51,644 bases of DNA, taken from Planctomyces sp. SH-PL62 (GTDB taxonomy: Bacteria; Planctomycetota; Planctomycetia; Planctomycetales; Planctomycetaceae). The translations under genes were made by a program, and so were the position numbers. Numbering within the stretch: position 1 is the stretch's first letter; every line of letters begins with the position of its first letter. The stretch is from NCBI GenBank assembly GCA_945893045.1, contig CAMDEA010000037.1, positions 1-51,644 of the forward strand. The letters are read 5' to 3'. Positions 1-7,184 of the stretch are shown here, one piece after another. Below the pieces are notes generated by a model. It was not told the origin of the DNA and searched no databases. It saw nothing but the letters and a program-made list of their open reading frames with translations.

Positions 1-9
1 TGTAACGAT

Positions 10-191
10 GGCTGTGTGCCAATAACTGTGTCCCAAATCGGTCGGCGGGCCAGGAACTGTGTCCCAACTGTGACAAGAACTATGTCCCACGACGACATAA
101 GTTATTATCCGGTAGTAATGTGTGTGACACATACTGTGTCTAACACCATATCTGGTTTGGGACACAATTCCTGTCATTTGAGACACAATAC
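10..191. repeat. Cluster of TGTGTCCCAA-type repeats, probable transposon end
   Basis: The motif AACTGTGTCCCAA occurs exactly at 24-36 and 55-67. A variant (AACTATGTCCCAC) lies at 78-90, a weak one near 10-20 and another at 131-143. Inverted copies follow at 157-169 (TTGGGACACAATT) and 177-191. Several copies of a short motif packed at one place are typical of transposase-binding ends of IS21-like or Tn7-like elements. No transposase is visible, so the body would lie left of the window or is lost. The repeats are seen directly; the transposon reading is inference. Confidence 0.5.
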
Positions 192-338
192 TTGGCCAGA
201 AATCACACAGCCGTAGGTACGCGCCGTTTGATTGGAAAAGTCGGCGGTCTGCGGAATCTCTGATGGCTAAAGAAATCGGACGGAGCGCCCGGGGTTGTCC
301 CGGACGCACCGTTCTCGATTTTGTGGTCAGGAATTTCA

Positions 339-464
339 TCAGCGGCGACGTCGCCGGCAACGGCAGCCAGCATGGAAGCCACGGACGCTGCCGAGTCTCT
401 TGCCGTGCTTGAAGAACCAATAGGCAAGAAACATCAGCAGGCCGAGGGTGATCAGACTTTCCAA
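339..464 (-). CDS. Small single-pass membrane protein, 41 residues, TTG start
   Basis: The start is TTG at 464, with a strong ribosome binding site AAGGAGG at 470-476, five bases upstream. The peptide opens with a hydrophobic segment (about residues 4-18, LITLGLLMFLAYWFF) and continues with a basic tail containing GKRLGS and an arginine run. The layout of one short helix followed by GKR-GS-G and arginines is a pattern I associate with uncharacterised small planctomycete proteins, but I cannot name a family. An upstream ATG in the same frame (932) would add about 156 residues of non-protein-like sequence and lacks such a binding site. Function unknown. Confidence 0.5.
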   Translation of the reverse strand: MESLITLGLLMFLAYWFFKHGKRLGSVRGFHAGCRCRRRRR

Positions 465-800
465 AGAAACCTCCTTGTGAAGAGGTTGAGCGAGAATTCG
501 TCGTCGCGACCGTTGGTCACACGAGAGCGGAGGAATCGGAGAGCATTGGCGGCACCAGCCAGTGATCGCGAAGCCAAGCGACCTCGGCGCTGAGCGCGTC
601 GCTCCGACGAGGAAACGGCCCCAAGCGGGGGCCACCGACGGGGGACATGTCGGCGAACCAATGACCGACGAAATCAGGTTCAACGTGCGAACCGCGCTGA
701 ACGTTGGGGTAGATCGCAATGTCTGTCGACTCAATCCGCTACTGCTTGGAACGCGCGACGGATGACAACAATACGGCGGAGTACCTCCAGGAGGTTCTCC
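465..800. other. Non-coding stretch, nothing recognised
   Basis: Apart from the ribosome binding site of the small gene at its left edge, I see no protein-like reading frame, RNA gene or strong repeat here. Reading frames that cross it are arginine- and serine-rich and look like chance frames of GC-rich DNA. Confidence 0.4.
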
Positions 801-941
801 GAAGTGCAACAAGCTGCTGCGAGATACCAGCTCGGACTGCCGCGCATACCGGTGTCGGGGCGATCTGAAGAACTGCTGGGACTCGGCACAGGCAGTTCGC
901 TCGAATTTCAGGAGTACCACGAATACCAACACGGTGACTAA
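801..941 (+). pseudogene. DUF58-family N-terminal remnant
   Basis: The frame ending at the stop at 939-941 reads SGRSEELLGLGTGSSLEFQE and then YHEYQHGD before the stop. DUF58 proteins (often found beside MoxR ATPases) carry near their N-terminus a block of the type GR-G-x(n)-GSS-(V/L)-EF-x-(D/E)-Y-R-x-Y-x-PGDD. The remnant stops where the second Asp of that block would come. No start codon or downstream body is present, so this is a decayed fragment. The match is from memory of the family motif; a profile search would settle it. Confidence 0.45.
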
Positions 942-950
942 ACGTGCGAG

Positions 951-1721
951 CTATTTTGCTCCCACCTTGTAATAGACTTGGATTTCATTCGCCCAATCGG
1001 GATTCGCGAAATTCGGGAAATGGTTTTTGTCGAATCCCGGTGCCTTCTTGAGCTTCTCCTTGTCGACGTTCAACACGAAGTGGAATTTGTCCTTCGTCTC
1101 GTTGTCGTATCGGAGGTTCAGAGATTCCCAAGGGATCGCAAACCACTTGTCACCAACACCGAGAAAACCACCAAACGACAAGACGCCGTAAATCACCGTC
1201 CCTTCGTGCGGGTTCAAGACGATCTCTTCAATCTTTCCGAGGCTCTCATTCTCTTCGTTCATGACCGCGGCACTAATGAGTTTGCTCGCTCGTGCGGAGG
1301 CCATACTGCTCTGCGAGTCGATCCCGTCCTTGTCTTTGACTTTCTTGATTTCGATGCCGTCCTTGTCTTTCTTGAAACGAATTGTGTCCGTCTGAATCTC
1401 AATGCCGGTTTTGTCTTTGCTCGAACGGGCGGCGAGTTCCTTCGCCACTTGTTTGCCCGCTTCCTCGCCGAGCGTCACCGCCACGGTGTCCCCCTTCTTG
1501 AGATCGTCCAGCTTGGCGGTCTTACCGTCGCGAGTGATCTTGGCACTCGCCGCCACTGTGAGGCTGTGCTGATTCGTGCCGTCCATGTCGGTCATGACCA
1601 GCTTCCCTTTGCTGGCTTCGACTACTTTGCCTTCGTGCTTGTCGGCTGCCAGTGCCAGCAGCGTCGCGCAGCCGATAACGGCCGTCACCGCCAAAACTCG
1701 ATAAGTCATTCGATAAAACAT
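951..1721 (-). CDS. Exported PRC-barrel domain protein
   Basis: The start ATG is at 1721, preceded by AAAGGAG six bases upstream; an in-frame start further up lacks a good site. The protein has 256 residues. An export signal covers about residues 1-26 (VLAVTAVIGCATLLALAA). A small beta-rich domain follows at about 28-95 (HEGKVVEASKGKLVMTDMDG). A charged linker repeats KDKxGIE/KDKDGI at about 98-135. The C-terminal half (about 140-250) resembles a PRC-barrel, with LGKIEEIVLNPHEGTVIYGV and WFAIPWESL. PRC-barrels bind partners or metal, and the exact role is unknown. It lies 95 bases downstream of the glutaredoxin gene on the same strand, so the two may be co-transcribed. Confidence 0.8.
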   Translation of the reverse strand: MFYRMTYRVLAVTAVIGCATLLALAADKHEGKVVEASKGKLVMTDMDGTNQHSLTVAASAKITRDGKTAKLDDLKKGDTVAVTLGEEAGKQVAKELAARSSKDKTGIEIQTDTIRFKKDKDGIEIKKVKDKDGIDSQSSMASARASKLISAAVMNEENESLGKIEEIVLNPHEGTVIYGVLSFGGFLGVGDKWFAIPWESLNLRYDNETKDKFHFVLNVDKEKLKKAPGFDKNHFPNFANPDWANEIQVYYKVGAK

Positions 1722-1816
1722 GGCACACTCCTTTTTTGGAGACAGAGATTGCCGCTCGCGACTCCGTCGAACTCGCGATGACGGCTGAAACTGGAAACAC
1801 ACCGCAGCCATTAGGC

Positions 1817-2047
1817 TCAAGCGAGCGCGGCGTCCAACTGTTTTTGATCGAAGCCCACGATCACTTTGCCATCGACCACGATGGCTGGCGTGCTGTCGGC
1901 TTTGAGCCGCTTGAATTCATCGAGCGCTTTGGGCTCATGAGAAATGTCTCGCGAAGTGAACTTCACATGCTGCTGGGACAAATAGCTCATGGCCGCGCTG
2001 CAACTCGAACAACCAGGGGTGTGATACACCACGACTTGTTTGGGCAT
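1817..2047 (-). CDS. Glutaredoxin-like protein
   Basis: A 76-residue single-domain thioredoxin-fold protein. The active site CSSC is at residues 13-16 (YHTPGCSSCSAAMSYL). The cis-proline is in STPAIVV (about 52-58) and is followed by the glycine-rich turn VIVGFDQKQL. The length fits NrdH/glutaredoxin-type proteins. No signal peptide is present, so it is cytoplasmic and probably reduces disulfides or mixed disulfides. No strong ribosome binding site precedes the ATG. The PRC-barrel gene follows downstream. Confidence 0.85.
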   Translation of the reverse strand: MPKQVVVYHTPGCSSCSAAMSYLSQQHVKFTSRDISHEPKALDEFKRLKADSTPAIVVDGKVIVGFDQKQLDAALA

Positions 2048-2136
2048 GGTTCAACTTTCAAATGGCCCGCTGCGCCGGCGAGGGCGGGCGCTTCGGGCGA
2101 GGGTGGTTTTGAGATCGCAACTCGGTGAAGCGGATG

Positions 2137-2157
2137 CCCTCGCTCACGCTTCGGGTT
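2137..2157 (-). repeat. Dispersed repeat reading NPKRERG on the minus strand
   Basis: Read on the minus strand, this 21-bp segment encodes Asn-Pro-Lys-Arg-Glu-Arg-Gly. I remember this as a very common non-coding dispersed repeat in planctomycete genomes that shows up in spurious predicted proteins. A related GC-rich block containing GCTTCGGGCGAGGG lies to its left at about 2076-2104. It fills the 120-base gap between the sulfatase and glutaredoxin genes. Confidence 0.35.
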
Positions 2158-2167
2158 GCCAAGACGA

Positions 2168-3583
2168 TTAGCTCACGGGGCTGGGACTCGGCCGCCGACA
2201 GTTCAAGATAAACTCCTCCAACTGTCGCTCGACCTCCTGCTTCTTCAGGCCGTAGCGGACTTGAAGGCTGCCGATGAGTTGATCCCACTCGCCGTCGATG
2301 ACTTCCAGTTCGTCATCGGTGAGGTTGGTTCGCTCGGACGGATCGGCGGCCGTGTCGAACAGCATCAGCGGTGCGCCTTCGACCAGTTGTTTCACGCGGG
2401 CCTGAATCTTCGCGTCGGTCGAGGCGTTCATCGCGGCGAAGCTGAGGCCGCTCATGGCTTCGACGCGGAACTGGTTGGGGCCACCGACCCACGCATGGAA
2501 CATCAGCGCGCGGTCCTTCGTGCGAATGCAGCGCTGAGCGAACGACTTTCCGCTGCTGACCGTATTGACGTGCGTGACGACGAAGTCGCGATCGGGCTGC
2601 GTCTGCCCCTTGAGCAGCGGCACCCACGAGCGACCGTCCATCCCCGCCGGCGGCCGCACGGCGAGCAACTCCAGCAGCGACGGCATCACGTCCACGCTGC
2701 TGACGAACTCGGTGCGCGTCTGCGGCTTGGTCGTGCCGGGAACGCGGATCAGCACTGGCGACCACGTTCCGTTGTGGTACACGGTCGCCTTTGAGAACGG
2801 GAACGACATCCCGTGATCCGACATGAAGACCACGATGGTGTCCGCGTCGCGACCTGCGACGGTCAGTTCCTTCATCACGAGACCGAAGGCGACATCGAAG
2901 CGGCTGACGTTGGAGGAATACTGCGCGATCTCTTCGCGCACGCGCGGGAGGTCTTCGAGGAACGCCGGGACCGTCACTTCGTCCGGTTTGAAGACCCGCA
3001 CGCCGTCGAGCGGTTCATCGGCCTGCGCCTTCCGACCGACGCCGCTGATAAACGGTCGATGCGGATCGCAGAGATTTGCGTTGATGAAGAATGGTTTCTT
3101 CTCGGTCGCGGCGGCGGCGAGCATCTCGCGGAATTTCTCGGCGAACTTCGTCGGCTGCTTGCCGAGCGACTGCTCGCCGATCGCGTGCCACGGAAACTTG
3201 TCGGCGGGAGCCATGTGGACCGCCTTGGCGATGGCCCCGGTGAAGTAGCCGCGCTCGCGAAGAATCTCGACGAGCGTCGGCACATCGCGCCGGATCGGGT
3301 TGAATCCGAGCGCTCCGTTGCGATGCGGGACGCGACCGGTCATCAGCGCCGAACGGCCCGGCTGACAGATCGGCACGGAGACGTGACTGTTGACGAACCT
3401 GTGCGCCGTCCGCGCGAACGCATCCAGGTTCGGCGTCGCGCCGAGCTTGCTGCCGTTCCAGCCGCCCGAGTCCGCGTTCATGTCGTCGGCGGTGATGACG
3501 AGCAAGTTCAACGGCTTCTGCGGTTCTGTTGCCCGCGCCACGACGGGCAGGATCAATGCCAAAGTAATCACGATGAGACGCAC
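2168..3583 (-). CDS. Secreted sulfatase
   Basis: The start is GTG at 3583, preceded by AAAGGA at the expected distance. The protein has 471 residues with a signal peptide at about 1-18. The metal-binding aspartates lie in VITADDMN (about 29-36). The sulfatase signature is CQPGR at 73-77, where the cysteine would be converted to formylglycine. The motif HRPFISG and a histidine near MSDHGMS fit the alkaline-phosphatase-fold sulfatases of the iduronate/choline-sulfatase kind. The substrate is unknown, with a sulfated glycan most likely. It lies 85 bases downstream of the DUF4838 glycosidase-like gene on the same strand, which supports a joint role in glycan breakdown. Confidence 0.92.
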   Translation of the reverse strand: MRLIVITLALILPVVARATEPQKPLNLLVITADDMNADSGGWNGSKLGATPNLDAFARTAHRFVNSHVSVPICQPGRSALMTGRVPHRNGALGFNPIRRDVPTLVEILRERGYFTGAIAKAVHMAPADKFPWHAIGEQSLGKQPTKFAEKFREMLAAAATEKKPFFINANLCDPHRPFISGVGRKAQADEPLDGVRVFKPDEVTVPAFLEDLPRVREEIAQYSSNVSRFDVAFGLVMKELTVAGRDADTIVVFMSDHGMSFPFSKATVYHNGTWSPVLIRVPGTTKPQTRTEFVSSVDVMPSLLELLAVRPPAGMDGRSWVPLLKGQTQPDRDFVVTHVNTVSSGKSFAQRCIRTKDRALMFHAWVGGPNQFRVEAMSGLSFAAMNASTDAKIQARVKQLVEGAPLMLFDTAADPSERTNLTDDELEVIDGEWDQLIGSLQVRYGLKKQEVERQLEEFILNCRRPSPSPVS

Positions 3584-3668
3584 AGGAGGTTCCTTTTTTG
3601 ATGTCGGATCGATTGTCGGCTGTTTTCATCAGGCCACGAAAGACGTAAACACTTCCCGCTCGATCGCC

Positions 3669-6600
3669 TTACTGGAGGTCTTTCAGCCGTTCCGTCGCCG
3701 CCTGACGATGACGTTGTTCGGCTTTGGGGTCGTCGAGGACCGCTTGGAAGGCGGCGCGGGCGGCGGCTTTGTTGCCGGCGGCCAGGTGAGTGTCGCCGCG
3801 AGCAATGAGCGTGCTGTGACGCCAGGTGCCGATTGGCTTTTCGGTGTCGATGAGATTGAGTGTGGCGAGTGCCTCGTCGAATTTCTTCTGCCGCATGAGG
3901 ATGCGGGCGACCGATTGCACGGCGGCGAATTCGTCGGCTCCGCCAAGTGGCTTGATGTCAGCGAAAACTTGGCGATAGGCACTGAGGGCGGCGGTGTCGT
4001 CCCGGCGATTCGTTTCACGATTGTTGCCGAGCGCGACCAGGATCGCTTGGCGGGTGCGGGCATCGCTGGTGAAGTCGAGTGCGTCGCTGAGGTCGGACTC
4101 GGCTTCGTTCGCGGCTTTCGTGATGGCGTAGGCGCGGCCTCGCGCGTGGAAGGCGTCGCCCCGTTTCCAGAAGGGCCATTGGCTGATGTCTTCGTTGGCG
4201 AACAACGCGATGACTTGCGGCGCCTTTCGCTGGTCGAGCAGGTTTTCCATCTGCCTAAATTTCTTTACGGCGGGAATCGGAATGCGCGCGGCGAGTTGGT
4301 CGGCGAGCTCGGGTTTCTGCAAATAGCCGGCGAGGTAGGCGGCTTGTTCCAGAGCATGGGACTTTTGCTGGTCGGTGATTTTGCGCTCGGCGGCGGCGGT
4401 GTAGGCGGTGAGGGCTTCTTCACGTCGGCCAGTGCGGGCGAGGTTGCCAGCGACACGAATCGCCTCCAGAAAATCGTCGTCGGGCGGGTCGTGGTCGAAC
4501 TCGAAGCTGTTGCCCTGGTGAAACGTCGCGAACTTCATCACGTCGTGAAACGCATCGCTGCCAGTCGGTGAAAACGCCGAGTATTCCGCGCCGTCCTCGC
4601 GGATGCGCTGGCGGCAGACGTTGATGTGCCACGGCAGGCTGTACGTCGGAAGATGGCCGACGACTTGATTGAGCGGATCGTTCTCGTCCTGTCGGATCGG
4701 CAATCGCATCTCGACGATCCAGTGATCGTCCGCGATCTGCGTGGCGATCTCGGCCTTCGCGTCCCAGGAGAACCACTTGTCGGAGCCGACGCCGCGATCC
4801 AAGTCGCAGACGGCACCGCCGGGATTCACCGCGATCTGGTAATACGAGTGCGACTCGGTTTCGAGGAGCACCTCAATGGCGTCACCCGACCACAGCGCGC
4901 TGTCGTCTTTGCGCGTCGAGGTGATGTTTGGCTTTTGGCTACGGCTGTCGTCGCAGCGGATGGCGAAGTAGAGATTGTTGCCCAGCCATGCCGACTTCAC
5001 CGTCGTGCCGAAGATTGGCTGACGACCGGTTTGCAGTTCTCGTAGACGCACAGTGGCGCTCGTGTAGGCGTTCTTCCATGCGTCGTCATCGAGCTTGCCG
5101 TCGATCACGATCTTCTCGCGCGCGGGGCTGACGAGCCGCAGTACCGGCACCGGGCCGCGCTTTCGACCGAGCTGCGCACTCTTGTTGCGCAGGCCCTTGA
5201 GAAACACGTCGATCATCGCCAACCGCCGGTTGTAGATGCTGGAGGCGTCGGCTTTGGACTTCGCCTTCTCAAACAACGCGAGTGCGGTGTCGGCCAGCGC
5301 CTTGTCCTTTTCGATCGCCTGCCAGTTCGCCTCGCAATGCGCGAAGAAGGCGAGCATTTCCTGCTCCGCCGGGCCGTAGAACAGGCGGCAGTATTCGCGG
5401 AACAGCGCATCCACATCGGCAGCCTGCCCGCCCCAATACATCCGCTGCGTGAAATAGACCATGAAGTGATTCAGCCCCAGATCGGGCTGCTTCTCGAACT
5501 GCTGCAACATGCTCAGCCAGATGTCCTCGCCCTGCGAGACCCCCTTCGTCGCGTTGATGCTCTTACCGAGCGAGTGCGGCGTGAAGGCGGGCAGATACCA
5601 GCCACGATCCGTCAGCGGATAGTTCTCGAAGATGATTAGCGGATTGCTCGTCTTCGCCAGCCAGGACTCACGCAGCTTGCGGCAGTCCTCCTGATCATCG
5701 GGCTTGTTGTTCATCGGACGCCGACCGCCCACGATGCTCACGACGACGTTGGGCTCCAGCTTGTCGATCGTCAGCGGCGGCAGCGTGTAGATGCCGTAAG
5801 CGCAGTTGAGCACCTTCTTGTCGGGATGCGTTTTGCGCACCTCCTTCGCCACGCGGTTGACGAAGCCCCAGATGTAATCGGAGGCGAGGCCGCGCTGCTC
5901 GCGCTCGGGCGAGTCCTTGCCGGAACAGAGCGGGCACTGGCAGATCGAGGAGTAGCCGTCCGGCGGCATCACCGAGACGACCTCGATTTTGTAGTGATCG
6001 AATACGGCGCGAACGTAGCGCACGGTCTCTTGAACCAGCTCCTCGTTCGAGTAGCACAGGTGATTGTTCGCACCGCGCTGGAAGACACGTTTGCCGCCGA
6101 CGAACGCGTACCAATCCGGGTGTTTCGCAAAAACCGCCTCGTTGTCCGTGATGGTGTCCATGCCGTGCGCGGCCTCGATGCCATAGGGATCTCGCAAGCC
6201 CAGCCGCATCGCCCACAGCGTCACGTCCCGGCCATGAATGCCGAATCGCACGTTGAACCGCCGAATGGAAAAATCGGGACGCACGGTTTCATCGAGCTTC
6301 GGCAGCGGTATCGTTTTCAGCGAGGGCATCACCTCGCCCAACTCCCCCGGCGAGTACCACCTCGCGCCGAGCTTCATCAACAATCCACACACCGCGTTGA
6401 ACGAGCCATGCTCATCCTGCGACCACAACTCAAAGGGCTTTGGCTTCGTCGCAGTACGCAACGCATCGGGCAGGCCGGTGTCTCCTGGAAACGTCAGGTG
6501 GTCCTTGTAGATCAGCAGGTTCGGCAGACCCCACATCGAGCCGGTGATCCGTTGCCATTCCTGCTGCGCCCGACCGCTGACGATGTCGCTGTTGTTCCTC

Positions 6601-7121
6601 GCCCACGGCTCGATGGGCGCGAACTCCGAGTCCTCGCCGATGAGCACCAGCCAGTCGTCGCCCGACACCAGCCGATACGCACCGTCCTTCAATCCGTCCG
6701 TTGTGACCTTCAGCTTGTCCGTGTGTTCGCTGCGCCCCACGAACAACTTCGCCGCCCGTCCGCTCGGCTGAGTGACGATCGGCAACCGCGCGCCGCTGAT
6801 TTTCTGGATGCCATCCTGAAGCTCCTGCGCCGCCAGTCGCACGGTGCGCAGCGGCATGTCGCTGATGACGATCTCTGCTCGCGGCAGACCGCTCTCGACA
6901 AGGTGCGTTTCGGCACGCAGCACGGCGAGTGGAGTGACGATGATCGTCGCGAAAATAACGAGCCACAGTTTCCTGTGAATTGTCGTGGTTCGCTCCGCGA
7001 ACCGACGCGTTTCGCAAATCAATGGCCTGACAGCCCGACTCAAACACAACGTTGGTTCGCGGAGCGAACCACGACGATCTCGACGAATTCGTCCCGCGCC
7101 AGTTCCGATTGCTCTCAGCAT
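3669..7121 (-). CDS. DUF4838 / CBM9-like / TPR multidomain exported protein
   Basis: A 1150-residue protein. ATG 7121 has AGGGG five to six bases upstream. The hydrophobic signal (LWLVIFATIIVTPLAVL) begins only at about residue 52, because residues about 16-47 are encoded by a palindromic element (6982-7075). Order: a GH20-like N-terminal fold (about 75-200), a glycosidase-like region with DUF4838 features (about 260-640; CPLCSG, WGFVNRVAKEV, YWGGQAADVDALFREYCRLF), a CBM9-like domain (about 665-890; IDGKLDDDAWKNA) and a TPR tail (about 900-1150). DUF4838 proteins are thought to act on polysaccharides; the substrate is unknown. The TPR tail resembles that of the PmoA-like protein at 27649-29226. 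The gene sits between an esterase and a sulfatase. Confidence 0.85.
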   Translation of the reverse strand: MLRAIGTGAGRIRRDRRGSLREPTLCLSRAVRPLICETRRFAERTTTIHRKLWLVIFATIIVTPLAVLRAETHLVESGLPRAEIVISDMPLRTVRLAAQELQDGIQKISGARLPIVTQPSGRAAKLFVGRSEHTDKLKVTTDGLKDGAYRLVSGDDWLVLIGEDSEFAPIEPWARNNSDIVSGRAQQEWQRITGSMWGLPNLLIYKDHLTFPGDTGLPDALRTATKPKPFELWSQDEHGSFNAVCGLLMKLGARWYSPGELGEVMPSLKTIPLPKLDETVRPDFSIRRFNVRFGIHGRDVTLWAMRLGLRDPYGIEAAHGMDTITDNEAVFAKHPDWYAFVGGKRVFQRGANNHLCYSNEELVQETVRYVRAVFDHYKIEVVSVMPPDGYSSICQCPLCSGKDSPEREQRGLASDYIWGFVNRVAKEVRKTHPDKKVLNCAYGIYTLPPLTIDKLEPNVVVSIVGGRRPMNNKPDDQEDCRKLRESWLAKTSNPLIIFENYPLTDRGWYLPAFTPHSLGKSINATKGVSQGEDIWLSMLQQFEKQPDLGLNHFMVYFTQRMYWGGQAADVDALFREYCRLFYGPAEQEMLAFFAHCEANWQAIEKDKALADTALALFEKAKSKADASSIYNRRLAMIDVFLKGLRNKSAQLGRKRGPVPVLRLVSPAREKIVIDGKLDDDAWKNAYTSATVRLRELQTGRQPIFGTTVKSAWLGNNLYFAIRCDDSRSQKPNITSTRKDDSALWSGDAIEVLLETESHSYYQIAVNPGGAVCDLDRGVGSDKWFSWDAKAEIATQIADDHWIVEMRLPIRQDENDPLNQVVGHLPTYSLPWHINVCRQRIREDGAEYSAFSPTGSDAFHDVMKFATFHQGNSFEFDHDPPDDDFLEAIRVAGNLARTGRREEALTAYTAAAERKITDQQKSHALEQAAYLAGYLQKPELADQLAARIPIPAVKKFRQMENLLDQRKAPQVIALFANEDISQWPFWKRGDAFHARGRAYAITKAANEAESDLSDALDFTSDARTRQAILVALGNNRETNRRDDTAALSAYRQVFADIKPLGGADEFAAVQSVARILMRQKKFDEALATLNLIDTEKPIGTWRHSTLIARGDTHLAAGNKAAARAAFQAVLDDPKAEQRHRQAATERLKDLQ
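6982..7075. repeat. Nested palindrome (TCC/GGA hairpin pair) inside the signal-peptide region
   Basis: Two perfect 22-bp arms (6982-7003 and 7054-7075) are inverted around a 50-base loop. Each arm is itself a hairpin: GGTTCGC-TCC-GCGAACC on the left, and its complement with GGA on the right. The outer ends are GTCG...CGAC instead of the GTAG...CTAC seen in most other copies. The element is read in frame, adding about 32 residues ahead of the hydrophobic core of the signal peptide. Confidence 0.85.
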
Positions 7122-7184
7122 TCTTCACCCCTGTGATTTCAATTCCCAATTCACACAACAATCGATCGTCTCGTTTGGTCTCAC

